Shown here: piece after piece, positions 1 through 8,420 of the stretch | Position numbering within the stretch: position 1 is the stretch's first letter | Layout of the letters: the number at the start of each line of letters is the position of its first letter | Assembly (NCBI GenBank): GCA_937901265.1 | Contig: CALCHA010000630.1 | Span: 1-19,736, forward strand | DNA from: an uncultured Phycisphaerales bacterium | GTDB taxonomy: Bacteria; Planctomycetota; Phycisphaerae; WQYP01 | Direction of reading: 5' to 3' | Length of the DNA: 19,736 bases | Program-made: the position numbers and the translations under genes | The notes under the pieces: model-generated | What the model was told of the DNA's origin: nothing | What the model saw: only the letters and a program-made list of their open reading frames with translations | Database searches by the model: none

Positions 1-1
1 C

Positions 2-3000
2 GGCGGGTTGACCGTCGAACATCTGACGGATCCGTCGGGCATCGGCAACACGGTGCCGCGGATGAGCTGGAAGTTGCAGGGCCAGCGCAACGGGATCAAG
101 CAGACGGCGTATGAGGTGGTCGCGACGCCGGTGCAGGTGGGGGATACCACGGTGGCGCGGCCGCCGTTGTGGAGTTCGGGCAGGGTGGCTTCCGACCAGT
201 CGGTGCTGGTGCCGTGGGGCGGAGCGGCGCTTGCGTCGCGGGCGGATGTGCAGTGGAAGGTGCGGGTGTGGGATGACCAGGGGGATGCGACGGAGTGGTC
301 GAAGCCGGCGCATTTTGAGCTGGGGTTGCTGGATGCGGCGACGGAGTGGAAGGGGCAGTGGATCACGGCGGAGTTGCCGCGGGTCGATCTGATGGCCGAG
401 CCGCTGGCCAAGGCGAGCTGGATCAGCGGCGGATCGACGGCGCAGCAGGGCACGGGGGTGCGCTACGTGCTTGAGTTGCCCGCCGACGCCAAGGTGCTCT
501 CGGCAACGCTCGACGCCAACGCGGACGGCCTGCTGTCGCTGTACGTGAACGGCACAGCGACAAAGGAAGGCCCCAGCAGCCACACGGCACCCTTCCATGC
601 CGACTATGTGAACCAGCTCAAACCGGGAAAAAACACGATCGCGGTCTATTCGCTCGCGGTGCGGCGGCCGACCCCCCAGGACACGCGCAACGCCATCGCC
701 GCCCATGGATCCGTGGACCTGGCGGACGGGCGGCACATCGAGTTCAACACGGATGGCGGATGGAAGGCCGCCGTGGCACCCACGGGCACCTGGTATGCCC
801 CCGACTTCGACGATTCCTCATGGACCGCGGCCAGCGTGCTGGGGGCGTACCACCCCAAGGACCTCCCGGCCAGCGCTGACAGCACGATCGGGCCCGGACG
901 CTATCTCCGCAAAACCTTCACGCTGAAAGGGCCCGTCGCCAAGGCGCGGCTCTATTCCACCGCCCTGGGCACCTACGAAGCCTCGATCAACGGCAAGCCG
1001 ATCAACGACCATGTGCTCGATCCCGGCTGGACCGAGTACACCAAGCGCGTGATGGTGCAGACCACCGACGTGACGGCACTGCTCAAGCCGGGGGAGAACG
1101 TGGTGGGGGCGCTTTTGTCCGATGGCTGGTTCGCCGGCCGCGTGGGCTGGGCCGGGCTGGCCCAATATTCGCAAATCAGCCGGCGACCGCTGTTCAATGC
1201 CCAGCTGGAGATCACTTACGCCGACGGCACGTCGGAGGTCGTGGCCAGCGATGCGACCTGGAAGGGCGGCGCCGGAGAGGTGGTGGGGTCGGACCAGCAG
1301 ATCGGCGAGATCGTCGACGGCCGGCAGCCGGGCGAATCCGCGGTAACCTCCGCGGGCTTTGACGATTCCACGTGGACGCCGGCGGTGGTGACGCCCGACA
1401 TTGCCGTGCCCCTTGTCCCCCAGGTGGGCCCGCCGGTGCGCAAGCTGATGGAGCTCGCGCCGCAGAAGATCACGCGCTACGGCGACACCTACGTGGTCGA
1501 TCTGGGGCAGAACATGGTGGGCCACGTCCGCCTCACCGCCAAGGGACCCGCGGGGACGCGAATCAGCCTTTCCCACGGCGAAATGCTGGCGCCAGGCGGG
1601 CTGATCTACAACGAGAACCTGCGGCAGGCGATTTCCCTCGACACCTTCGTGATGAAGGGCGGCGGGGCGACCGAAACCTTCGAGCCCCACTTCACCTTCC
1701 ATGGCTTCCGCTACGTGCAGATCACCGGCTATCCCGGCGACCTGACGCCCGACGACGTCAAGGGCATCGTGATCGGGTCGGACAACCCCCCCACCGGATC
1801 GATCGAGACCTCCGACAAAGAGGTCAATCGGCTCTTCGAAAACATCGTGTGGGGCCAGCGCGGCAACTTTATCTCCGTGCCGACCGACTGCCCGCAGCGC
1901 GATGAACGCATGGGGTGGATGGGCGACGCGCAGGTCTTCTCTCCCACGGCCGCGCACAACGCAAACGTGGCGGCGTTCTTCACCAAATGGATGATCGACG
2001 TCAACGACGGGCAATCGCCCCAGGGCGCGTTCAACAACGTCAACCCCAAGGCGCGGGAAAACCAGAGCTACGCCGTGTGGGGCGATGCCGGGGTCGTGAT
2101 CCCCTGGGTCATGTACACCACCTACGGGGATGATGCCTTTTTGTCCGACAACTACGACCACATGGCCAAGTGGGTGGACTACACCAAGAGCAAGTTCCCG
2201 ACGCTGCTGGTAACCGGAGGCGTCGGCGACCACCTCGCCCCCATGGGCGCTGGGCCGGGGGGCGGCGGGTTCGGTGGGGGTGGCGGCTTCGGCGGAGGCC
2301 GCGGACGCGGAGCCGGTGCGCCCGCCGCGCCCGGTTCGCTGGGGTCCAACACCACGATGGTCGTGGATACCGCCTATTTCGCGCACTCCGCATGGATCGT
2401 CGCGCGGGCGGCGGAAAAATTGGGCAAGGCGGAGGACGCCAAAAAGTACGATGCGCTTTTCCACGACGTGGCCGACGCGTTCAACAAGAGTTTTGTGCAG
2501 GCCGACGGAACCATCGGCACGCAGACCACCTATGTCCTGGCCCTGCAGTTCAATCTGCTGCCAGAAAACATGCGGGCGGCGGCCGCGAAGCACCTCGCCG
2601 ACGATGTGGCGGCGAAGCAGCATCTGACGACCGGCTTCGTGGGGGTGGGATACATCAACCCGGTGCTGACGCAGATCGGGCGGTCGGATCTGGCCTATAC
2701 GCTGCTCTTTCAGGACACCTACCCGTCATGGCTCTTTGAGGTAAAGCAGGGGGCGACCACGATGTGGGAACGCTGGGACGGTTACACACCGGATCGCGGC
2801 TTCCAGGCATCCAGCATGAACTCGTTCAACCACTACTCCTTCGGCGCGGTGGGCCGCTGGCTCTATTCCGGTCCGGCGGGGATTGCCCTTGATGAAGCCC
2901 ATCCGGGCTTCAAGCAGTTTGTGCTGGATCCGCAGTTCACCAGCAAGCTGGAGTATGTGAAAGGCACGCTGGAGACGCCCTATGGGACCATTGCCTCGAG

Positions 3001-3172
3001 CTGGCATGTCGAGGGCGACAAGGTGGTCTATGACGTCACCGTCCCGCCCAACAGCATGGCCCTGCTGAAGTTGCCCGACGCGGCGGAGGAGTCAGGCAAG
3101 CCGGTGAAGCCGCAGACCAAACTCGAGCCGGGCACCTACCATTTTTCGCTGCCCAAAAGCGCAATTCACTGA
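2..3172 (+). CDS. GH78 alpha-L-rhamnosidase, 5'-truncated by the window edge
   Basis: Glycoside hydrolase releasing terminal alpha-L-rhamnose from polysaccharides or glycosides, probably exported. The frame is open to the first base, so the true start and any signal peptide lie outside; a TTG at base 8 is only the first in-frame start-like codon and is used here for numbering. Visible domains: an N-terminal beta-sandwich opening with EHLTDPSGIGNTVPRMSW; a Bac_rhamnosid_N-like part near residues 308-380 (LGTYEASINGK, DPGWTEYTKR, LLSDGWFAG); a DLGQNMVGHVRL strand near 498; the (alpha/alpha)6 catalytic part with DCPQRDERMGW (D627, E633) and MWERWDG (E921), the acidic signatures of GH78; and a C-terminal beta domain from about 975. 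Odd: a glycine-rich insert at about 747-777, directly after the conserved GDHLAP loop. The family is clear; the substrate is not predictable. Confidence 0.93.
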   Translation, partial: GGLTVEHLTDPSGIGNTVPRMSWKLQGQRNGIKQTAYEVVATPVQVGDTTVARPPLWSSGRVASDQSVLVPWGGAALASRADVQWKVRVWDDQGDATEWSKPAHFELGLLDAATEWKGQWITAELPRVDLMAEPLAKASWISGGSTAQQGTGVRYVLELPADAKVLSATLDANADGLLSLYVNGTATKEGPSSHTAPFHADYVNQLKPGKNTIAVYSLAVRRPTPQDTRNAIAAHGSVDLADGRHIEFNTDGGWKAAVAPTGTWYAPDFDDSSWTAASVLGAYHPKDLPASADSTIGPGRYLRKTFTLKGPVAKARLYSTALGTYEASINGKPINDHVLDPGWTEYTKRVMVQTTDVTALLKPGENVVGALLSDGWFAGRVGWAGLAQYSQISRRPLFNAQLEITYADGTSEVVASDATWKGGAGEVVGSDQQIGEIVDGRQPGESAVTSAGFDDSTWTPAVVTPDIAVPLVPQVGPPVRKLMELAPQKITRYGDTYVVDLGQNMVGHVRLTAKGPAGTRISLSHGEMLAPGGLIYNENLRQAISLDTFVMKGGGATETFEPHFTFHGFRYVQITGYPGDLTPDDVKGIVIGSDNPPTGSIETSDKEVNRLFENIVWGQRGNFISVPTDCPQRDERMGWMGDAQVFSPTAAHNANVAAFFTKWMIDVNDGQSPQGAFNNVNPKARENQSYAVWGDAGVVIPWVMYTTYGDDAFLSDNYDHMAKWVDYTKSKFPTLLVTGGVGDHLAPMGAGPGGGGFGGGGGFGGGRGRGAGAPAAPGSLGSNTTMVVDTAYFAHSAWIVARAAEKLGKAEDAKKYDALFHDVADAFNKSFVQADGTIGTQTTYVLALQFNLLPENMRAAAAKHLADDVAAKQHLTTGFVGVGYINPVLTQIGRSDLAYTLLFQDTYPSWLFEVKQGATTMWERWDGYTPDRGFQASSMNSFNHYSFGAVGRWLYSGPAGIALDEAHPGFKQFVLDPQFTSKLEYVKGTLETPYGTIASSWHVEGDKVVYDVTVPPNSMALLKLPDAAEESGKPVKPQTKLEPGTYHFSLPKSAIH

Positions 3173-3310
3173 AATGTGAAAAAGATCGCAAGAAGGGCGG
3201 TGCAGCAGCGTTGCTCCCTTGCAAAATGTCCGATAACCGGCGATTGCGTCTTTGCTTCCTCGGTGGGTAAGATATCCACAGCCTTGAGTGAAACCGAGAA
3301 AACCCCACCC

Positions 3311-3351
3311 GGCCCTGCGTGTCCCCCTAGACCCGCAGGGCCATTTTTTTT
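3311..3351 (+). terminator. Rho-independent terminator after the rhamnosidase
   Basis: A perfect 9-bp stem (GGCCCTGCG at 3311-3319 with CGCAGGGCC at 3334-3342) encloses a 14-nt loop and is followed by A and a run of eight T (3344-3351). It lies about 140 bases after the rhamnosidase stop. It could end that transcript, or a short independent RNA begun in the gap. Confidence 0.8.
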
Positions 3352-3413
3352 GAGGCGGGCGTGAGGCGATCATCTCATAGGGATTCCCATTGATTATCGC
3401 GCACGCCGAAAAT

Positions 3414-3490
3414 CAGAGCCGCGACCGTGAGGGAGCGATCGGTGTGTGATCGAAACACAAGCTGGTCGCTCCCTGACGGTCGCGGCTCTG
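3414..3490. repeat. Long near-perfect palindrome, REP/BIME-like
   Basis: The arms 3414-3438 and 3466-3490 are 25 bp each and inverse-complementary at 24 of 25 positions; the single mismatch is at the fifteenth base. The 27-nt spacer contains a nested stem, TGTGT (3443-3447) with ACACA (3455-3459). The element lies between convergent genes: the rhamnosidase and its terminator on the left, the small membrane protein ending at 3527 on the right. It has no T-run on either side, so it is not a textbook terminator. It resembles dispersed REP-type palindromes; its copy number cannot be judged from one window. Confidence 0.75.
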
Positions 3491-3526
3491 AAAACGCTGC
3501 TGCGTGCGAAGCAGGTGGAATCCGTC

Positions 3527-3916
3527 TCACTCGTAAGGCGGGCGCCGCCGCTGCGACATTGCGTAGGCGAGGATCGGGGGGTAGGCGAGAGCGACCATCA
3601 GGAACAGCGGCACGGGGGAGGGCGGCGCATCAGGCTGAGGAGCCGTCGGATCCAGATAGCCCGAACCCAGGCGGATCGACTGCTCTGAATTCCAGCGGGT
3701 CTCGCTGATCGCATCAAAAACAAACACGCCCCCCGCGAACAGAGCCCAGAGCAGCGTGAGGGCGGTGACCAGCGATGCCCGCGAATGCCGCCGCACGCGT
3801 GCGGCCCGCAAGGGAAAGAACGCCAGAAGCGCGATGATCGCCAGCGCGCCCAGCGCCAGCAACGGGAAGGAAAGATTGTGGGCGAAGGGGTTGGCGGGGT
3901 TGGCGGAGGCAAGCAT
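3527..3916 (-). CDS. Small membrane protein, three predicted helices, last gene of the SecA/M50 cluster
   Basis: About 129 residues and no family I can name. Hydrophobic segments: LSFPLLALGALAIIALLAFF, then SLVTALTLLWALFAGGVFVF, then PLFLMVALAYPPILAYAM. The tail is basic (SQRRRPPYE). Between helices two and three lies a polar loop with SIRLGSGYLDPTAPQPD, which looks like a conserved motif rather than random sequence. The ATG at 3916 is preferred; an in-frame TTG at 3934 would add six residues, and neither has a clear Shine-Dalgarno sequence. It starts about 60 bases after the SecA-like stop on the same strand, so it is probably co-transcribed and may be a membrane partner of that module. The function is unknown. 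The palindrome at 3414-3490 follows it. Confidence 0.65.
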   Translation of the reverse strand: MLASANPANPFAHNLSFPLLALGALAIIALLAFFPLRAARVRRHSRASLVTALTLLWALFAGGVFVFDAISETRWNSEQSIRLGSGYLDPTAPQPDAPPSPVPLFLMVALAYPPILAYAMSQRRRPPYE

Positions 3917-3975
3917 CGGGGACTCGGGATGCAAAACTGAGAACCGGTGGGAAAGCCTGGGGGGTGCCGGAACCG

Positions 3976-6081
3976 TTACTCCGTCCCCGCGAAGCCGAGG
4001 GATTCGTCGAGCCAGTCGTCGGTCGTCAGCACCATTTTGCGTTGCGACCGGGCCATGCGCTGCGCCTTGGACTGGGCGCGGTGGAAAAGCAGGGTCAGGA
4101 ACGGGTTATGCAGCGGCTTGTCGGATTTGCCGCAGAGGGCGCGGAACAACCGGACCAGCCGCGGCGTGTTGCGCTGCAGCAGTTCATCCTCCAGGCACAC
4201 ATACGCCTGGGCGCGCCCGGGATCCCCCTGGCGGGCGGCGCGGCCGAAAAGCTGGCGGTCGACCCGCTTGGTTTCGTTCCGCTCCGCGGCGAGCACCGCC
4301 AGCCCGCCGATCTCCCGCACGCCCCGCGCCAGCTTGATGTCCGTGCCGCGGCCGGCCATGTTGGTGGCGACGGTGATGCGGTGCATCGCCCCCGCTCCCG
4401 CCACGATCTGCGCTTCCTCCGCATGGCGCACGGCATTGAGCACCTGGTGGTCCAGGCCCAGCGCCTGCAGCATCTCCGACAGCCGCTCCGAGTGCTTCAC
4501 CGAGCGCGTGCCGATCAAAATCGGCTGGCCTGTCATATGCAACCGCTGAATCTCCCGCACGATCGCCTTGTACTTCGCGTCCTCGGTCGCAAAGACCACA
4601 TCCTTGTGGTTGCGCCGGATGTTCGGCTTGTTGGTCGGAATCAGCACGACCGGCAGGTGGTAGATCTGCCAGAACTCGCGACGCGCTTCCAGACCCGTTC
4701 CGGTCATGCCCGCAAGCGTGCGGTAAGAGCGGAAAAACCGCTGGAAGGAGAGCCGCGCGTACGTGTCCTTCGGCGGGTTGATGTGGATCTGTTCCTTGGC
4801 TTCGATCGCCTGGTGCAGCCCTTCGCGCCACGTGCGGTCGGGCATCAGGCGGCCGGTGAATTCATCCACGATGACGACCTTGGGCTCGTCGGGATCGCAC
4901 GCCTCGGCCCCGCCTGAGGGCACCCCCTTGGCGACGACATACTGCTTGCCCTTGAGATAAAACTCGCGGGCCGTGAGCGCCTGCGTGACCAGTTCCTCCG
5001 CGCGGCGGGCGCCATTCCACACGCCCCCCAGCCCCTCCGTCAGGTCCATCACATAATGAAAACCTTCATCCGTCAGTTCCACTTCGCGGTAGCGGTGGTT
5101 CACCGTGTAATGTTTCTGCTGCACCATCCGCGACGAAACGTCGGCGGCCTGCTTGAACGCTTCGACCTGCTCCTCGTTGGGCGCTTCGCCGGAAATGATC
5201 AGGGGGGTCACGGCTTCGTCGACAAGGATGGAGTCCGCCTCGTCGACGATCGCCGCCGCGAGGCCGCGCATCACGAGCTTGTCGGTGCCGGCGCCGTACA
5301 GCATCTTGCCAAGCAGCGCGCCGGAGAGGTCCTTCGTACGCCCAAGGGCCAGGCGGTCGCGGAGAAAATCGGCGCAAACTTCCTTGTTGGTGCAGTAGGT
5401 GATGTCGGCGCGATAGGCCGCGCGGCGCTGGTCGGGCTTGAAGTCGCCGGAGATCGACGATACCGAGAGCCCCAGGAATTCATACACCGGGGCCATGAGC
5501 TCCGCGTCGCGCTTGGCGAGATAGTCGTTGACGGTGAGCACGTGGCAGCCCTTGCCGCGCCAGCCGAAAATGGTCGCCGCGAGCACCGCGGTGAGCGTTT
5601 TGCCCTCGCCCGTGGCCATTTCGGCGATGCATCCGTCGGTCATGGCGAGCGCGCCGGCCACCTGCACGAGGTAGTGCTTCTCCTCACGCTTGCGGTACGC
5701 CACCTCGCGGATGATCGCCATCGCATGCAGCAAATCCCGGGGCTTGTCCTTGCCCGTCCGGAAGAGCGCGCGCAGGTCAAAAGCCTTCTGCCGAAGATCG
5801 CTGTCGGCGAGCTTGAGATACAGCGGATCAAGCGCCAGCACCCGCTTCGCCCGGGCGAGATAGCTGCCCGTGCGATACTTCAGACGGGCGATATACCCGC
5901 GGGCGGTATCAAAGGCGGCGTCAAGATTCGAGGGCAGTGGCTCGGTACGCACCTGCGAGGCGAGCATGCGCCACGTGGCCGACGGGATCCCGATCTCCAC
6001 CGCCGGACCCGACGCACGGGATTGCGGCATCGTGGATTCGGAAGACTCGCTGCCCGGAAAGATGGAGACGTTCGTGGCCAT
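3976..6081 (-). CDS. SecA-like preprotein translocase ATPase, C-terminally shortened paralogue
   Basis: 701 residues against roughly 830-900 or more for housekeeping SecA. The DEAD motor is intact: Walker A MATGEGKT (155-162), Walker B VDEADS (279-284) followed by ILVDEAVTPLIISG, DEFTGRLMPDRTWREGLHQA (406-425), GMTGTG (458-463), TNMAGRGTDI (573-582) and GRAARQGDPG (613-622). After this SecA would continue through the helical scaffold, wing, two-helix finger and zinc tail. Here the protein ends shortly after RAQSKAQRMARSQRK, which matches the start of the scaffold helix. The first ~45 residues are a Ser/Pro-rich extension. The ATG at 6081 has no evident Shine-Dalgarno sequence. It lies 65 bases after the M50/HlyD gene. 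Inference: an ATPase serving a dedicated export route rather than general Sec secretion; the general secA gene should lie elsewhere. Confidence 0.9.
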   Translation of the reverse strand: MATNVSIFPGSESSESTMPQSRASGPAVEIGIPSATWRMLASQVRTEPLPSNLDAAFDTARGYIARLKYRTGSYLARAKRVLALDPLYLKLADSDLRQKAFDLRALFRTGKDKPRDLLHAMAIIREVAYRKREEKHYLVQVAGALAMTDGCIAEMATGEGKTLTAVLAATIFGWRGKGCHVLTVNDYLAKRDAELMAPVYEFLGLSVSSISGDFKPDQRRAAYRADITYCTNKEVCADFLRDRLALGRTKDLSGALLGKMLYGAGTDKLVMRGLAAAIVDEADSILVDEAVTPLIISGEAPNEEQVEAFKQAADVSSRMVQQKHYTVNHRYREVELTDEGFHYVMDLTEGLGGVWNGARRAEELVTQALTAREFYLKGKQYVVAKGVPSGGAEACDPDEPKVVIVDEFTGRLMPDRTWREGLHQAIEAKEQIHINPPKDTYARLSFQRFFRSYRTLAGMTGTGLEARREFWQIYHLPVVLIPTNKPNIRRNHKDVVFATEDAKYKAIVREIQRLHMTGQPILIGTRSVKHSERLSEMLQALGLDHQVLNAVRHAEEAQIVAGAGAMHRITVATNMAGRGTDIKLARGVREIGGLAVLAAERNETKRVDRQLFGRAARQGDPGRAQAYVCLEDELLQRNTPRLVRLFRALCGKSDKPLHNPFLTLLFHRAQSKAQRMARSQRKMVLTTDDWLDESLGFAGTE

Positions 6082-6146
6082 GAGAACTCAGAAGGACAAA
6101 GGAACTCGGAGTGACGCAACAGGTGGGGTGCCTGCGGCACAGGCCC

Positions 6147-8420
6147 TCAGAAGTGAAACTTCCGCTGAAACAGCTGCAACAACGCCGTCCACGCCTGCGC
6201 CGCGAGGGGCTTCTTGTGGAAGGAGAACCGGACGACCACGCGCTGGCCGGGGAAAAGAGGAAGTTTGTGCGCGTCGAGGTAGGCGTTGTGGGTCTTGACG
6301 TCCTTGGGGGCATTGACCAGCTTCAGGTCGTCGATGCGGATTTCGAAGAAATTCTCGACCGTCTTGGTGCCCTGCCGGTCATCGGTCGCCGTATTGAATT
6401 CGCCGCCGATCTGGTACCCCAGCGCCGCCGAGGGCAGCCGGTCTGAACCGGCCGGAAGGATCTGCTTGATGCGGCCGCTGAGCAGGATATCGGGGCGGCC
6501 CTGCACGCGGATTTCGACGGTGCGGTTGGCCTCCGTGGCCAGGGGTCCGGCGAGCTCGTTGAGGGCGGCCGCGCGAATGATGAAATGATCCAGGCCCGCG
6601 ACCAGACCGACGGAATCGCCGCGGCTCAGGTAGGCGTGCTGCTTCGATTCGAGATCGGGCAGCACCAGCGCCCCGGCGATCGGCGATTTGAGCTGCAGGC
6701 CCGCGATCCGCTCCTGCAGCATCTTGATCTGCTCGTCGTCGGCGTTCATCTGCGACTGGTCCTGCTGCGCGTGCGCGGGATCCTTCACCGCTTCCACATC
6801 GCGCCGAATGCGATAATACTCCTTGTCCGCCCGCAACCCCGCCAGCTGTGCCTCCAGCTCCGGGTTCTTCGCCGAAATCAGCGTCGTCGCCGCCTCCGCG
6901 TAGGGCATATCCAGCCCGTCACGCGCGGGCTTGAGCGCCAGTGCCGGGGTGCCGGTCACGAACCCGTCCGTCTCCGCAAACAACTCCCGCAGATCCGCGG
7001 GCTCCACCACGCCCTGGGCGCGGGCCCGGTCGGGCAGCGGAATCGCCCCCAAACCGATCAGCACCGCCGCGGTAAAGATCGACGTCGTCGCAATCGCCCG
7101 CGTCCGCACCCGCGCCAACTCCGAATCGGTCGCCAGGTAATGCAGAAATTTGCCGATCGGCATCAGCACCCACGTGATGATCGCCGCCACGCCCATGGCC
7201 GCCGCCAGGATGATCAGCGCTCCGTTGAGCACGTTGGCCAGGTAAAACATGATGCCGAAGGAAACGATCACACGCATCAGAAACGAAGCGATCGCATAGG
7301 CGAAAAGCCACCCCTGCTCCGCGACGCTGTAGGCTGGGTTGCGGGCAAAACGCACATTCCAGATATACTTCTTGACGAGGTAGAAAACGTAATCCTTGGA
7401 GCGCTGGCCGAGGTTGGGAATCTCCAGCAGGTCGGACAAAATGTAGTAGCCGTCGTAACGCAGCAGCGGATTGGCGTTGAACAGGATCGTGGAAAAGCCC
7501 GCGACGAACATCACGTTGTAGGCGAACGCATGGACCGGGCTGTCGGTGCCGGTGTGCGCCCAGACCATCGCGGCGATCGAAGCGATGGCCAGCTCCACCC
7601 ACATCCCCGCCGCCCCGACGATCGCCCGGTGAAACTTGTTGGTCAACGCCCAGGAAGAGGACGCATCGACGTAGGGCACCGGCGTGAAAATTAGAAACAT
7701 GATGCCAATCGTGTGCACTTCCCCGCCCGTGCCCGATTGTTTGCCGAATTTCTTACACGAAATCGCGTGCCCCATCTCGTGGCATGCCTTGATGCACGCA
7801 AAGGCGATGTACAGAAAGATGAGGTTGTCCGGCGACAGCAGCCCGCCCGCCGAACTCGCCAGCTGGCTCGGCCAGTTCGGCACGCCGGAAATCGCATAGC
7901 AGCCCCCGGCAATCAGGATTGCCCACACCACAAACCCGACCGGTGAGAAGATCCACCCCAGCAGGACCAGCCACTTCTCCAGAAACGCATCCGGATCGAC
8001 CAGCGGTACCCGCGCGAACATGATGTTCATCAGGTAGGACGAAATTTCGCGGCTGCGACGCTTCTTGTAGCGAAGAAACAGCGTGTGCGTATCCGCCGGC
8101 ACTTCCGCCTGCAGAAGGTTCGCCGTGTACAGCTGCCCGAGCAGCTGGATGACCTCCCCCTGCGTCGGCGCATCGTCGCCAAGCTGATCGTTGGTCAGCT
8201 TCCACGCCTCCGCCACCGATCGCTTGCCATCCAGCAGCCCGATGAACCGGTAGGCCGGCTCCGCCAGACGGAAGAAGGCGTTGTTGGTGTGGTCCTGCAC
8301 CACATGCCACGGCTGGGCGCGGAAGTGCTGCCGGGAGATCTGCACCGTCGAACGCAGCCGCGGATGCAGCTCCGCCACGCGGTACCAGGACTCGTGAAAG
8401 GTGGGACGTTCGATGGCCAA
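6147..8420 (-). CDS. PqqD-like / M50 site-2-type zinc metalloprotease / HlyD-like adaptor fusion
   Basis: A 757-residue polytopic membrane protein in three parts. (1) Residues ~15-105 look like a PqqD/RRE-type winged helix (FIGLLDGKRSVAEAW, then VIQLLGQLYTANLL). (2) Residues ~150-465 are an M50 protease with several membrane helices, zinc-binding HEMGH (214-218) and the distal ligand motif NANPLLRYDGYY (315-326, D323). (3) Residues ~470-757 form a HlyD/lipoyl-like periplasmic adaptor: a first half-barrel (ELFAETDGFVTG), a charged helical hairpin around 505-560, and a second half (LQLKSPIAGALVLPDL). A TTG start is inferred; the next in-frame Met is near 131, inside the fold. It is the first gene of the minus-strand cluster with the SecA-like ATPase. 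Related proteins are annotated as peptide zinc metalloproteases (YydH-like) or HlyD adaptors. All catalytic residues are present, so it should be an active intramembrane protease. The substrate is unknown. Confidence 0.88.
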   Translation of the reverse strand: MAIERPTFHESWYRVAELHPRLRSTVQISRQHFRAQPWHVVQDHTNNAFFRLAEPAYRFIGLLDGKRSVAEAWKLTNDQLGDDAPTQGEVIQLLGQLYTANLLQAEVPADTHTLFLRYKKRRSREISSYLMNIMFARVPLVDPDAFLEKWLVLLGWIFSPVGFVVWAILIAGGCYAISGVPNWPSQLASSAGGLLSPDNLIFLYIAFACIKACHEMGHAISCKKFGKQSGTGGEVHTIGIMFLIFTPVPYVDASSSWALTNKFHRAIVGAAGMWVELAIASIAAMVWAHTGTDSPVHAFAYNVMFVAGFSTILFNANPLLRYDGYYILSDLLEIPNLGQRSKDYVFYLVKKYIWNVRFARNPAYSVAEQGWLFAYAIASFLMRVIVSFGIMFYLANVLNGALIILAAAMGVAAIITWVLMPIGKFLHYLATDSELARVRTRAIATTSIFTAAVLIGLGAIPLPDRARAQGVVEPADLRELFAETDGFVTGTPALALKPARDGLDMPYAEAATTLISAKNPELEAQLAGLRADKEYYRIRRDVEAVKDPAHAQQDQSQMNADDEQIKMLQERIAGLQLKSPIAGALVLPDLESKQHAYLSRGDSVGLVAGLDHFIIRAAALNELAGPLATEANRTVEIRVQGRPDILLSGRIKQILPAGSDRLPSAALGYQIGGEFNTATDDRQGTKTVENFFEIRIDDLKLVNAPKDVKTHNAYLDAHKLPLFPGQRVVVRFSFHKKPLAAQAWTALLQLFQRKFHF

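Noticed and set aside
818..2623. 601-codon open frame antisense to the rhamnosidase
   Set aside because: It is a GC-driven shadow: its composition is His/Arg/Gly-rich with no recognisable domain, and the sense strand has full GH78 motifs.
6082..6146. Small hairpin (GTGCC-TGC-GGCAC, 6128-6140) and GAACTC near-repeat between the M50 and SecA-like genes
   Set aside because: The stem is only five base pairs with no T-run, and two short similar words in 65 bases can arise by chance. It is not enough to call a terminator or repeat.
3964..7694. Long plus-strand frames antisense to the SecA-like and M50 genes (317, 352 and 369 codons)
   Set aside because: The minus strand carries intact motor and protease motifs throughout. 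The antisense products are Arg/Gly/Val-rich without domains.
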